DNA of 64,000 nt from assembly GCF_004328665.1 (NCBI RefSeq), contig NZ_CP019770.1:1302001-1366000 (forward strand), written 5' to 3'. Below the pieces are notes generated by a model, which was not told where the DNA came from, ran no database searches, and worked only from the letters and a program-made list of their open reading frames with translations. Position 1 is the stretch's first letter. Each line of letters starts with the position of its first letter. Source of the stretch: Pseudoalteromonas sp. DL-6. GTDB taxonomy: Bacteria; Pseudomonadota; Gammaproteobacteria; Enterobacterales; Alteromonadaceae. The translations under genes and the position numbers were made by a program. Positions 9,419 to 18,800 of this stretch are shown one piece after another.

Positions 9419-11278
9419 ATGACAACTCTCTCGGTGCAACACCCGCTATTACTTATGGGGCCCATGGTGCGCCGAGCAGAAAAAACTGCAGTCTGTATTC
9501 AGTTTGCTACTGCAAAGCCAGTAAATTGCCGTATAGAGCTAATTGGTCACGAATGTTATAGCGAACAAGACACCATAAGGCTAGGGGAATATTTATTCTT
9601 ACAGTTTGTGGTTATTAAACCCATTAACAGCCAATTCCCACGCGATACCTTATTACCTTACCAGCTATTTTTTGATGACAGCCCGGTTGATTTATCTGCG
9701 TTTAGCTTTAACAATCAGCCATTACCTGAATTTGTGATCCCCAAAAAACTGACGCAAATACTACATGGCTCGTGTCGTAATGCGCATCACCCTGCAAAAG
9801 ACAGCTTAGTAAGCTCTAGCCATTGGCAAGCTGTACAACGAAGTAATGAGCAGCAGGGGGCACAGTTATTATTGCTTTCGGGCGATCAGGTATACGCCGA
9901 CGATGTAGCAGGGCCTATGTTATTAGCAATACATCAGCTGATTAAACACTTAGGCATATATAAAGAACAGCCACTTAATTTAGATTTACCCGCTGATATT
10001 GCAGAGCAACTATATGGTCGCCATTACTTGTTGCCGACTACCTCATGGAAAAAGCGTTCTAAATTAGGCATTGGCTATTGGTTAAAAAAGGACGAACCGC
10101 ATTTTTCCAGTGTTAAAGCTTATAATCATCTGATTCATTTTGAAGAGTTCGTAGCGCTATATTTACTTAATTTTAGTAGCCAAGCATGGCAATACATTGA
10201 CCTAAATAACTTAAGTTACTCAGGTGGTAACGAAAAAAATCAAACGCTATTTAATGCAGAAAAAACCGCATTAATTGACTATGCACAAGGTTTAGCAGAG
10301 GTAGAGCGGTTATTTGCTAATGTATCTACCTTAATGATGTTTGATGATCATGATGTAACCGATGATTGGAACCTAACCGCAGGTTGGGAGCAAGCCATTA
10401 ACCAAAACCCTAGCAGCAAGCGTATTGTAAATAATGGCTTAGCAAGCTATTGGTTATTTCAGGGAATGGGCAACGACGCACTACATAAAACCGGATCGTT
10501 ACTTAGCCCTTTTAACGACTGCTTAGCTGGTGATAAGCAGTGGCAATTTAAATGTTTTGATAAGCACCTGAACGACTTTAGCCATTGGCATTATGAGCTA
10601 ATGACCATTCCTAAAGTGGTGGTACTCGATACCCGTACGCATCGTTGGCGTAACGAGCAAAACTTTAATGAACCCTCAGGCTTACTCGATTGGGATCGCC
10701 TCACAGAGCTTGAAGAGAGCCTATTAAGCCATGACCAAGTAATTATTGTATCGCCCGCTCCCGTGTTTGGGGTTAAATCGATAGAGGCAATTCAAGCCGT
10801 ATTTAATATGTGTGGGCAACCACTGATGGTTGATGTAGAAAACTGGATGGCGCACGAAGGCTCAGCCAAAAAGCTACTCAATACTTTTAGACGCACCGAC
10901 ACCCCAAATGAAACACTGATTTTATCCGGCGACGTGCATTATTCATTTTGTTTTTCGGTGCAAAAGCGTTTTGGCGATCACCCCAACAGAATTTGGCAGC
11001 TCACAGCTAGTGGCATTAAAAACGAGTTCCCGCGTAAGCTAATAAATGTTCTCGACAAGCTCGACTCTATTTTATACGGCCCCAAAAGCCCACTTAACTT
11101 TTTTACCAAACGCTGGCATATGGAAGTAGACAAACACCAAACCAAAGGCAAAGGACAAAAGTACCTAGTAAGCGATTCAGCCATTAGCTTAGTTACGCTT
11201 GAAGCGGGAAATTTAGCAAGGTACCAATTAATCCATGGCGACGGCCACACCACCGAATTTGATTTAGAAGAGCAGTGA
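9419..11278 (+). CDS. PhoD-like metallophosphatase superfamily protein
   Basis: The 619-residue product has the metal-site motifs of the PhoD/metallophosphatase fold in order: HGSCRN (116-121), LLSGDQVYADD (152-162), MMFDDHDVTDDW (306-317) and ILSGDVHYSFCF (501-512). No signal peptide or Tat motif is visible, unlike secreted PhoD, so it is probably cytoplasmic. An N-terminal beta-rich segment (about 1-105) precedes the catalytic part. Substrate is unknown; a phosphodiesterase or phosphatase role is an inference from the fold. It starts four bases after the TatD-like gene and may share its transcript. Confidence 0.85.
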   Translation: MTTLSVQHPLLLMGPMVRRAEKTAVCIQFATAKPVNCRIELIGHECYSEQDTIRLGEYLFLQFVVIKPINSQFPRDTLLPYQLFFDDSPVDLSAFSFNNQPLPEFVIPKKLTQILHGSCRNAHHPAKDSLVSSSHWQAVQRSNEQQGAQLLLLSGDQVYADDVAGPMLLAIHQLIKHLGIYKEQPLNLDLPADIAEQLYGRHYLLPTTSWKKRSKLGIGYWLKKDEPHFSSVKAYNHLIHFEEFVALYLLNFSSQAWQYIDLNNLSYSGGNEKNQTLFNAEKTALIDYAQGLAEVERLFANVSTLMMFDDHDVTDDWNLTAGWEQAINQNPSSKRIVNNGLASYWLFQGMGNDALHKTGSLLSPFNDCLAGDKQWQFKCFDKHLNDFSHWHYELMTIPKVVVLDTRTHRWRNEQNFNEPSGLLDWDRLTELEESLLSHDQVIIVSPAPVFGVKSIEAIQAVFNMCGQPLMVDVENWMAHEGSAKKLLNTFRRTDTPNETLILSGDVHYSFCFSVQKRFGDHPNRIWQLTASGIKNEFPRKLINVLDKLDSILYGPKSPLNFFTKRWHMEVDKHQTKGKGQKYLVSDSAISLVTLEAGNLARYQLIHGDGHTTEFDLEEQ

Positions 11279-12886
11279 TTTAAAGCATAAGTTTTAGGTT
11301 GATATTATTGCCGACGTGTAGCAGCGACTTCATGTCGCGTCATATTTTAATGTCGTGAGCGACGGGCGACGGGCGACGAGTTGCGGGCTAAATATCCAAA
11401 AGCGCAGCGTCTCTTAGCCTCCTTTGTGAATAAATCACTAAAATATTTTTTGAACAAAGAGAAGGGAATGAGAAACAAATGAGAGGGTCAAGCCAGTTCA
11501 AGGTTGAAATTAGTATCGACTTGTAGCAGCGACTTTATGTCGCGTCATTAGCGGAGGGCGACGAGCTTCTAGTTGCGCGCTGCACTGAGAATACAAAGTA
11601 TTTGCTAATACTTATAACATTTGTATTTAGTTACTTTCTCTTTTTTCTCCTACCCTCTGTGGTAAATAAATAACTAAGTTCTTATTGTAATAATAGTACT
11701 GGATGAAGGGCTAAGCTCGAAACTCATTAACTTTATTTAAAACCTTTATTTTTGCACCACAGAGAACACCGAGGCGCTGCGCGCTGCACAGAGAATACAA
11801 AGTATTTGCTAATACTTATAACATTTGTATTTAGTCACTTTCTCTTTTTTCTCCTACCCTCTGTGGTGAATAAAATCACTAAAATATTTTTTGAACAAAG
11901 AGAAGAGAATGAGAAACAAATGAGAGGGTCAAGCCGGTTCTAGGTTGATATTATTGCTGACTTGTAGCAGCGACTTCATGTTGCGTCATTCTTTAATGTC
12001 GTGAGCGACGGGCTTCGAGTTGCGGGCTCAATATCTAAAAGCGCAGCGTCTCATAATCTTCTTTATGAATAAATTACTTAAACCCAAAATATAAAAATTA
12101 CTCTTGAACCACAGAGGCGCTGCGTAGAGAAAAGGCTTCAATTGCTGAAATCTAATAACTAACCACAATTTTTTAACTTTTGTTTTAAATTACTTTCTCT
12201 TTTTTCTCCTACCCTCTGTGGTGAATAAATCACTAAGTTCTTATTGTAATAATAGTACTGGGTGAAGGATTAAGCTCGAAACCCGTTAACTTTATTTAAA
12301 ACCTTTATTTTTGCACCACAGAGAACACCGAGGCGCTGCGCGCTGCACAGAGAATACAAAGTATTTGCTAATACTTATAACATTTGTATTTAGTCACTTT
12401 CTATTTTTTCTCCTACCCTCTGTGGTAAAAAAATCACTAAAATATTTTTTGAACAAAGAGAAGAGAATGAGAAACAAATGAGAGGGTCAAGCCGGTTCTA
12501 GGTTGATATTATTGCTGACTTGTAGCAGCGACTTCATGTCGCGTCATTCTTTAATGTCGTGAGCGACGGGCTTCGAGTTGCGGGCTCAATATCTAAAAGC
12601 GCAGCGTCTCATAACCTTCTTTGTGAATAAATCACTTAAACCCAAAACATAAAAATTACTTTTGAATGAACCACAGAGAACACCGAGGCGCTGCGCGCTG
12701 CACAGAGAATACAAAGTATTTGCTAATACTTATAACATTTGTATTTAGTCACTTTCTCTGTTTTCTCCTATCCTCTGTGGTAAATAAATCACTAAAATAT
12801 TATTTGAACAAAGAGAAGCGAATGAGAAGACAGAATCAGGTGTTAGGGATTAGGTTCGTAACCCGCTCCCCGCAACTCGCAGCCCG
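11279..12886. repeat. Repeat cluster A: ACCACAGAG...CTCTGTGGT elements and hairpin repeats, no gene
   Basis: About 1.6 kb without a credible gene. Four units of 112-115 bases begin ACCACAGAG and end CTCTGTGGT: 11756-11867, 12108-12222, 12315-12426 and 12670-12781; a fifth lacking its left end runs 11575-11663. Between them recurs a longer block starting near CACTAAAATATTTTTTGAAC, so that 11756-12314 and 12315-12869 form a near-tandem repeat of period 559. A 26-base hairpin sequence starting GTAGCAGCGACTTCATGTCG occurs at 11318, 11523, 11964 and 12522. The short open frames at 11752 and 12666 are translations of the repeat itself. Confidence 0.9.
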
Positions 12887-14224
12887 TTAACTTTCACTAC
12901 GCCGTTTTTTAATTCGCTTTGGTGCCGGTAACTTATTGGTTAATATAGCTAAACATAACACCACTATAAACAGCATTGAGTTTGCACCGGCCTGCAAAGA
13001 GTAATCAACCGATGAATGCAGCATCATGGCTAGAATAGCTGTAGCGCAACCAAACGCCACGCCCTGATAAAGCGCCGTTTTACGCGTTCGCATAGTATTA
13101 ATACACAACCACAAACAATAAAGTACCAGTAGTCCTAACAACGCAGTAGCAGGAATACCCAGCTCAACCGCAAATTGTACATAATCGTTATGCGCATTGT
13201 CATAGTAGCCAGAATAAGGCTCAGACTGATACGCAGGAAACGCAGTATAAAAAGTACCGCCACCAGAGCCTAATAACGGGTTATCTAAAATCAGCGGAAT
13301 TGAGTCACGAACAACTTCATCACGTGTTTCCGATTGCAAACTAGTCTCGCTAATACGTTGTTTTACTTTTTCTACATCGAAAATGGCACCAATGATGATT
13401 AAATCGATAATAAAAAAGCTCACAATCAGCAATTTAAATGCTTTGGGTTTTTGCTTATAAACAAATAGCGCCAGTAAACTTACTATTATCAAAGCGATAA
13501 AAAACGCCGAGTTACCCATACGGCTGCGAGTTAAAATAAGCGCCACAATAATAATAATTAACGAAATGCGTAAGATTATTTTAGAACTTAATAATACTTC
13601 GGCCCAGGCGCGAAGTGTTTGTTTTAAAGTGGGTTTATAGCCATTGTTAGTGCGTTTTAACTCACTGATTAAAACGCCAATGCCTAAACATAAGCACAGC
13701 GCTAAATAGTTAGCTAAAAAGTTAGAATAGGTAAAAGTACCAATTGCTCTGTCGGTGTGTTTGTAGCCAAACAAAGGGCTAATTACATCGGGCGATAAAT
13801 TTAAGTAACTCGCATACAAAGCCTGAAAAACACCGGCACAAATTACAGCATAAATTAATTTTTTAATTCGCTCGGCACTATTGCAGTAGTTAAATACTAA
13901 CCAGCTCAACATGAGTAAAAAGCTGGTTTTTAATAACATTTGTTTGGTTTGAAATACATCAACACTCACGCTAAACAGCTGTATACCAGAAACTAAAATA
14001 ACGGCGCTTAAAGTAAAAAATAGTGGCCAAGAATAGCGGGGGGGAAATAGCGATTGGTTGTTATTTAACACACTGAGTGTAAGGTGAGTAATAAAGGTAA
14101 AGCTAGTTAAAATACCAATAGCTAAAATTGCCCAAGGGCGGTAACTACCTAAAGGAAGGGGGAGCAAAAATAGGATCAGGCAAATACAAAAAAATATAAA
14201 ACGATTCAAAATAAACTCAAACAA
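12887..14224 (-). CDS. O-antigen ligase / polymerase-like membrane protein (Wzy_C family)
   Basis: A 445-residue protein of about 10-12 hydrophobic helices, beginning MFEFILNRFIFF and ending in a basic tail (KRIKKRRSES). A large loop contains NAHNDYVQFAVELG, matching the histidine-bearing periplasmic loop of WaaL/Wzy_C ligases, preceded by LLGSGGGTFYTAFPAY. Such proteins transfer or polymerise undecaprenol-linked glycans at the periplasmic face. It lies alone on the minus strand beside the polysaccharide locus; which acceptor it serves cannot be read from sequence. Its stop codon touches the edge of repeat cluster A. Confidence 0.85.
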   Translation of the reverse strand: MFEFILNRFIFFCICLILFLLPLPLGSYRPWAILAIGILTSFTFITHLTLSVLNNNQSLFPPRYSWPLFFTLSAVILVSGIQLFSVSVDVFQTKQMLLKTSFLLMLSWLVFNYCNSAERIKKLIYAVICAGVFQALYASYLNLSPDVISPLFGYKHTDRAIGTFTYSNFLANYLALCLCLGIGVLISELKRTNNGYKPTLKQTLRAWAEVLLSSKIILRISLIIIIVALILTRSRMGNSAFFIALIIVSLLALFVYKQKPKAFKLLIVSFFIIDLIIIGAIFDVEKVKQRISETSLQSETRDEVVRDSIPLILDNPLLGSGGGTFYTAFPAYQSEPYSGYYDNAHNDYVQFAVELGIPATALLGLLVLYCLWLCINTMRTRKTALYQGVAFGCATAILAMMLHSSVDYSLQAGANSMLFIVVLCLAILTNKLPAPKRIKKRRSES

Positions 14225-14225
14225 A

Positions 14226-14253
14226 GTAAAAACGCAGCCAATAGGCTGCGTTT
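14226..14253 (-). terminator. Terminator after the secreted-protein gene (minus strand)
   Basis: Read on the minus strand, AAACGCAGCC-TATT-GGCTGCGTTT forms a 10-bp stem (14230-14253) continued by TTTAC, 21 bases after the stop of the 14275-14889 gene. It lies between that gene and the ligase-like gene, so the latter is probably transcribed separately or by read-through. Confidence 0.75.
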
Positions 14254-14274
14254 AAATATTTATACAGGTTGGTA

Positions 14275-14889
14275 TTAATTACCGACTTCAGAAATGCCAT
14301 TATCACCACCCGTACCACCAGAACCTGGAGGTGTAGGTAATGTTGGTAAGCCTACTACTGGTGGTGGAGCAGGCTGGCCAGCACCTGGGCCTGCAGCAGT
14401 AGCTTCTGATGCAACTGTAGCATCAACGCCGGCAGTAATTGCAGCTAGAGTAATGGCATCAGTATTCGAACACGTAGTTGAAAGGCTGTTTAAAAAATCA
14501 GAGATTAGCGGATTATCTGCACCTAATTCATCAACAACAGTTGTCACTAAAATATCGATATCTGCAGTATTACAACAAACATCATTTGCAAATGCACCGT
14601 TTAACCAATTGCCGTCGCCTGTTTTCTCAGGTTGGTTATTGTCTGATTCATCTTCAGCGCCATTATTTACTACGTTGCTTTTGTTTGAACACGCTTGATT
14701 CAATGCAGCAACAAGCTCTTCACGTAATTGCTCTGATGAAGTATCAGCTGTTGCATTATTAAGAATGCTTATAACGCCATCTGTATTTACTTCTTGAACC
14801 ACTGCAGCATTGTCCGTTTGTGCATAGGTTGGAAGAGCAGTAAGAGCCGTTGTGCTAGCGACTAAGCCAGCTAAAAGTAATTTTTTCAT
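14275..14889 (-). CDS. Unrecognised secreted protein next to lapD
   Basis: I do not recognise a family. The 204-residue product has a clear signal peptide (MKKLLLAGLVASTTALTALPTYAQ, cut after AYAQ-like TYA-Q). The mature part is acidic, with four cysteines including a CC pair (Cys-Cys near residue 106) and an alternating Asn/Asp-rich segment, then a Pro/Gly-rich C-terminus with GPGAGQPAPPP and GGTGGDNG. Low-complexity tail and small size suggest an exported structural or surface factor. It starts 21 bases after the lapD stop in the same direction, so it may be co-expressed with lapG-lapD. Confidence 0.8.
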   Translation of the reverse strand: MKKLLLAGLVASTTALTALPTYAQTDNAAVVQEVNTDGVISILNNATADTSSEQLREELVAALNQACSNKSNVVNNGAEDESDNNQPEKTGDGNWLNGAFANDVCCNTADIDILVTTVVDELGADNPLISDFLNSLSTTCSNTDAITLAAITAGVDATVASEATAAGPGAGQPAPPPVVGLPTLPTPPGSGGTGGDNGISEVGN

Positions 14890-14910
14890 TTCTCGTCCCT
14901 TGGTTGAGTA

Positions 14911-16917
14911 CTAATTGCAAAATTTTAGCGCATCGGTGCAAAAAGTAAACTCTTTATTTACGCCATTTTCATTAGATTTAATGATTTTTGATGGTGGTAG
15001 TATCAAATTGCCCTGTACACCATCACACCCTAGGTATTCAAGTATTTCTAAAGTCTCGGTTTTTTCAATTAAACAGGCTAAAACTTTAATACCAAAACCA
15101 TGGCAAATATTGTTAACGGTTTGAATATAAAATTGGCTTTGTGGGTTAGTTACTAAATCTTGAATATAACTACCATCAATTTTAACGTACTCAATATCCA
15201 GCCCTTGTAAATACCTAAACGATGTTAAGCTAGTACCAAAGTGTTCAATACACACATTAATGCCCAGCTCTTTTATTGCATCTATATGTAACGATGCAAC
15301 ATGCACGTTATACAATAAGCTTATTTCGTGCAGCTCAAATAGCAAGTTAGTTTTTATAACTGGCTTAGTGTGCGAATAAAGAGTAAGCCATTCTATAAAG
15401 TCAGTTGAGTACAAAGATGCCTTACTAATATTTAGGGCAAACACTTCATTTGGGTATTGCTCTTTAATATCTACAAAATTACGTATAATTTTTTTATCAA
15501 GTTCTTCGGTTAAATTTAACTTTTCGGCCATTGCAAATAAGTGGCCATTATTTACTTTTTCGCCATCATGAATAAAGTGTGCAAATACCTCAAAGTAACA
15601 TTGAGAGTGAGCCTTATTGGCTTGTTTTACTGGCTGTACCGAAAAGCTTACTTCACCGGCATTTATAATCGACTTAATAAGAGTACGCCATTGATTTACG
15701 CTAAATAGCGATTCTTTATCATCGCAGTTTATGGTGCTGTCTTCGCCAATGGTGCAACCGGTATCAAGTAACGAGAGTACTTCGCCTACACTCACACCTT
15801 GTTCAACGGCAACTATGGCTAAATTTGCGTAGCCATTTATGTGCAAGCTGTTTTCTTTTTGGCTTAATTTATCACTCAGATCTAAACGGGCTTTATTTAA
15901 AAATAACACGTCATAAGGGGCAAGTAACACAAACGTGCCACCGTTTAACCTAAATACAGTTGAGTTTGGTAATTCTTCTGCAGCATGTTTAAGTATTTTA
16001 GCTGCATCAAGCACATGCTGATCGCCATCTTGGTAGCTTACTATTTGGTTTATATTATTTAATGAGGGCAGGGTAAGCATCATTGCAGTAATGGGCGCAT
16101 CGTCTGAAATATTATTGACCACAGAGTTAAAGTGGTTTTCAAACGACTTACGGTTACCTAGCCCAGTTAACGAATCTATATAAACTTCTTCGGTAAGTGC
16201 CTGAGTTTGTTTGGTCAGTGAATCAAACGTACTTTGTAAGTTTATAACCATGTTATTAATGGCTTGGGTTACGGTACGAAGCTCCCGCGCTACCGGAATT
16301 TCCTTATTTAAGGTAAAACGTTTGCGAGTGACTAGAGTGGCTTGGTCTTCTACGGCTTTTAATGGCTTAAATACGGCGCGTAAAATTAAAAACGCAATAG
16401 CGAGTGATGCAGCTAAAAGTAAAAACGAGCTATATAAACTGCGTAATGTGTGCTGCCACAAGGTTAAATACGACTGCCCAGTATGGCTGGTTACATTAAG
16501 TGTGCCTGCCATCATCCAGCCGTTATTAATTTCAGAGTGCATAGTAGGCGCACTCAATTCAACCGCACTAATAAACCAAGTAGGCACAGATTCAACGCGT
16601 TTAGGGTTTTGTAACTCAAATACTATGTTGTTTTGCACATCAGTAAATTTAATTTCACTGTAGTAACCAGAGTCGAAAATAGCGGTTGCCATCGTTTGTG
16701 CAATCATTAGGCTATCGTCTTCTAAATAGGGAGAGATAGAAAGCCCTAAACTGGTGGCAGTGTCTTGCGCGTGGCTGGCCATTTGCGTTTGTAAGTAATT
16801 ACGAGTTGTGTCTACGTCGGTAATAACACGCGCGCAAAATGAAATGATCGAAATTAAAATGATCAAGCCATATACTTGGGTCTTTAAACTCAATCCATAT
16901 TTAAAAATTCGAGACAT
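14911..16917 (-). CDS. lapD: LapD-like c-di-GMP receptor (degenerate GGDEF-EAL)
   Basis: LapD is an inner-membrane receptor: when c-di-GMP is bound to its EAL domain, its periplasmic domain holds the protease LapG and so keeps LapA-type adhesins on the surface. Layout (668 aa): membrane helix about 8-30, periplasmic LapD_MoxY_N domain to about 143, second helix about 144-165, HAMP, GGDEF-like domain with NGGTF in place of GGDEF, and an EAL-like domain with FEVFAHF in place of EALVR. Both catalytic signatures are lost, as expected of a receptor. The ATG at 16917 (MSRIFKYGL) is preferred to the upstream one because AAAGGA stands ten bases before it; it overlaps lapG by 17 bases. Confidence 0.9.
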   Translation of the reverse strand: MSRIFKYGLSLKTQVYGLIILISIISFCARVITDVDTTRNYLQTQMASHAQDTATSLGLSISPYLEDDSLMIAQTMATAIFDSGYYSEIKFTDVQNNIVFELQNPKRVESVPTWFISAVELSAPTMHSEINNGWMMAGTLNVTSHTGQSYLTLWQHTLRSLYSSFLLLAASLAIAFLILRAVFKPLKAVEDQATLVTRKRFTLNKEIPVARELRTVTQAINNMVINLQSTFDSLTKQTQALTEEVYIDSLTGLGNRKSFENHFNSVVNNISDDAPITAMMLTLPSLNNINQIVSYQDGDQHVLDAAKILKHAAEELPNSTVFRLNGGTFVLLAPYDVLFLNKARLDLSDKLSQKENSLHINGYANLAIVAVEQGVSVGEVLSLLDTGCTIGEDSTINCDDKESLFSVNQWRTLIKSIINAGEVSFSVQPVKQANKAHSQCYFEVFAHFIHDGEKVNNGHLFAMAEKLNLTEELDKKIIRNFVDIKEQYPNEVFALNISKASLYSTDFIEWLTLYSHTKPVIKTNLLFELHEISLLYNVHVASLHIDAIKELGINVCIEHFGTSLTSFRYLQGLDIEYVKIDGSYIQDLVTNPQSQFYIQTVNNICHGFGIKVLACLIEKTETLEILEYLGCDGVQGNLILPPSKIIKSNENGVNKEFTFCTDALKFCN

Positions 16918-17611
16918 AACTACTAGTTCCTTTGTTGTTACCACCATTAGCGGGCGCAAGCTCACCTTGTTCAATTCGTTCTAGCATAGTGTTCCAAGCA
17001 GAAACCCCACGGCTATTTTTAACCTTATTACCTAAACCTTTCGATTTGGCTAACCACAAGCCTTGGCCATTAAAACTATATATAGGTTTTAAATCGCCAC
17101 GATTACTAGCAGGCACTAGTTTAGTATTAAAATTATCGAGCACCAGCGGTATTTGATTGGGTTGTTCAAAGTATATCAACACCATGTGTGGTTGGTTAAC
17201 CGTACGTTGGCGCACATACATAAAACGTATCTTATCTTCTGGGATGCCTAAAGCGATTAAAGTAAAGTATTTAGCAATTACATAATCTTCACAGTCACCC
17301 ATACCTACCCCTAAACTTTCGAGTGGGGTGGCCCAGTAATCTTTTTTTTGCCAAAGATCGTCATCGGTTTTGTACTTTATATGCTTATTAAAAAAGTCAT
17401 TAACTAAATGAATTTTTTGCCATTCGCTTTTATCGGCAGAGTCATCAATAAAGCTCAGCCAGTTTTTTATTCGTTGATGGCCAGCATCACCGTAAAACTG
17501 TTTGGCACGGGAAATTATATCGCTGTTACGCAAATGTAAAAGCATGTCTTGTGCACAAGCAAAAAAAGACACTAATATAATGATGCAAATTCCAACGCGC
17601 ACAAAGCCCAT
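16901..17611 (-). CDS. lapG: LapG-like periplasmic cysteine protease
   Basis: LapG (bacterial transglutaminase-like cysteine proteinase) cleaves the N-terminal region of LapA-type adhesins when c-di-GMP is low, releasing cells from biofilm. The 236-residue protein has an N-terminal signal or anchor helix (about 5-20) and a Cys-His-Asp triad at Cys107 (GMGDCEDYVIAKY), His142 (QPHMVLIYF) and Asp159 (LVLDNF), with the spacing of known LapG. Its stop overlaps the start of lapD. The adhesin substrate is not in this window. Confidence 0.92.
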   Translation of the reverse strand: MGFVRVGICIIILVSFFACAQDMLLHLRNSDIISRAKQFYGDAGHQRIKNWLSFIDDSADKSEWQKIHLVNDFFNKHIKYKTDDDLWQKKDYWATPLESLGVGMGDCEDYVIAKYFTLIALGIPEDKIRFMYVRQRTVNQPHMVLIYFEQPNQIPLVLDNFNTKLVPASNRGDLKPIYSFNGQGLWLAKSKGLGNKVKNSRGVSAWNTMLERIEQGELAPANGGNNKGTSSYVSNF

Positions 17612-17735
17612 CCCTAAAAAGTTAACGAAGTAATTATATTCTCATTAAAACTAAAATGATAGGTTATAAAAAAAGCATCAATATATTAATTAACAGCTTT
17701 GCAACATAAAACAATCAAAAAGACTGCTTTTTATA

Positions 17736-17763
17736 TTGAGCGATTGTATGGCTTGTGTATAAT
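17736..17763 (+). promoter_or_regulatory. Sigma-70-type promoter upstream of galU
   Basis: TTGAGC (17736-17741), a 16-base spacer and a consensus TATAAT (17758-17763) lie about 100 bases before galU. It is the only good promoter-like pair seen in the 253-base gap between lapG and galU, which are transcribed divergently. Confidence 0.7.
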
Positions 17764-17775
17764 AGCCGCCCATAT

Positions 17776-17790
17776 GGATGGTAGCGCTTA
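17776..17790 (+). promoter_or_regulatory. ops-like (RfaH-type antitermination) element in the galU leader
   Basis: GGATGGTAGCGCTTA sits about 13 bases beyond the TATAAT box, inside the predicted transcript. The core GGTAGCG matches the ops element (GGCGGTAGC) that recruits RfaH to long polysaccharide operons. Match length is short, so this is a suggestion supported by position ahead of a 10-kb or longer operon rather than a firm call. Confidence 0.45.
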
Positions 17791-17864
17791 AAATCTTTGC
17801 TTAATTTGGCAAAAACATCAACAAGTGACTACAGAACAAAAAAGTAACAATAAAAGGAATTGAA

Positions 17865-18761
17865 GTGAAAGTATTAAAAGCAGTCTTGCCTGTTGCAGGC
17901 TTGGGTACGCGCATGCTGCCAGCTACCAAAGCAACGCCTAAGGAAATGCTTCCACTAGTCGATAAACCTCTCATTCAATACGTTGTTAACGAAGCAGTAA
18001 AAGCCGGTATTAAAGAAATTATACTGGTTACCCATGCTTCTAAAAACGCAATAGAAAATCATTTTGATACCAGCTTTGAGCTAGAAGCCACTCTAGAAGC
18101 TCGCGTAAAACGCAGCTTGCTAGAAGAAGTTCGCTCAATAATCCCGCGAGATGTAAGTATTATTTCTGTTCGCCAATCTGCGCCATTAGGTTTAGGCCAC
18201 GCAATACTTGAAACTTGGCCAATCATTGGCAACAACCCATTCGCTATTTTATTGCCAGACGTAATTATCGATCAATATAAGTCAAACCTTAAGATTGATA
18301 ACTTAGCACAAATGATCGCCCGATTTGAGCGCACTCAACATAATCAAATTATGGTTGAACCTGTACCACATGAAGAAGTGCACAACTACGGTGTGGTTGA
18401 TTTGGCGGGTGAATATATTGCGCCTGGCGAAAATGCAACCATTACTAATATGGTTGAAAAGCCAGACAACGACGATGCGCCAAGCAATTTAGCCATAACA
18501 GGGCGTTATGTTGTATCACCCGCTATTTGGGATTTACTCGAATTTACGCCTCCAGGGGCTGGCGGCGAAATACAGTTAACAGATGCATTACTGCAGTTAC
18601 GCCATCTTGAAACAATTGAAGCGTACCATTTAAAAGGTAAGTCACACGACTGTGGCTCAAAACTAGGTTACATGCTCGCAAACGTAGAATACGCAATGCA
18701 ATCAAGCCTAATGGGTGAAGAATTTACAAAGCGCGTTAAGCAATTAATGGCAAATGCATAA
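17865..18761 (+). CDS. galU: UTP-glucose-1-phosphate uridylyltransferase
   Basis: GalU makes UDP-glucose from UTP and glucose-1-phosphate. The 298-residue product has the nucleotide-binding start [31 protein letters not shown], and LPDVIID in the active site. RBS AAAGGAATTGAAGTG places the start at GTG 17865. It is the first gene of the polysaccharide locus and supplies the likely donor for the initiating transferase at 34144. A second housekeeping galU elsewhere is possible but cannot be seen. Confidence 0.95.
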   Translation: MKVLKAVLPVAGLGTRMLPATKATPKEMLPLVDKPLIQYVVNEAVKAGIKEIILVTHASKNAIENHFDTSFELEATLEARVKRSLLEEVRSIIPRDVSIISVRQSAPLGLGHAILETWPIIGNNPFAILLPDVIIDQYKSNLKIDNLAQMIARFERTQHNQIMVEPVPHEEVHNYGVVDLAGEYIAPGENATITNMVEKPDNDDAPSNLAITGRYVVSPAIWDLLEFTPPGAGGEIQLTDALLQLRHLETIEAYHLKGKSHDCGSKLGYMLANVEYAMQSSLMGEEFTKRVKQLMANA

Positions 18762-18800
18762 AGCTATGCAAAATCGGTTAATAAAAAATTAAGGGAAATC

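Noticed and set aside
11752..11943. Open frame reading HHREHRGAARCTENTKYL
   Set aside because: It is a translation of a cluster A repeat unit; a near-identical frame occurs at the next full copy (12666-12890), with no ribosome site.
12666..12890. Open frame reading NHREHRGAARCTENTKYL
   Set aside because: Same repeat translation as above; it runs through the unit ends and into the spacer.
14294..14698. 134-codon plus-strand frame opposite the secreted-protein gene
   Set aside because: Pro/Gly/Ala-rich shadow of the opposite-strand gene, which has a signal peptide, ribosome context and terminator.
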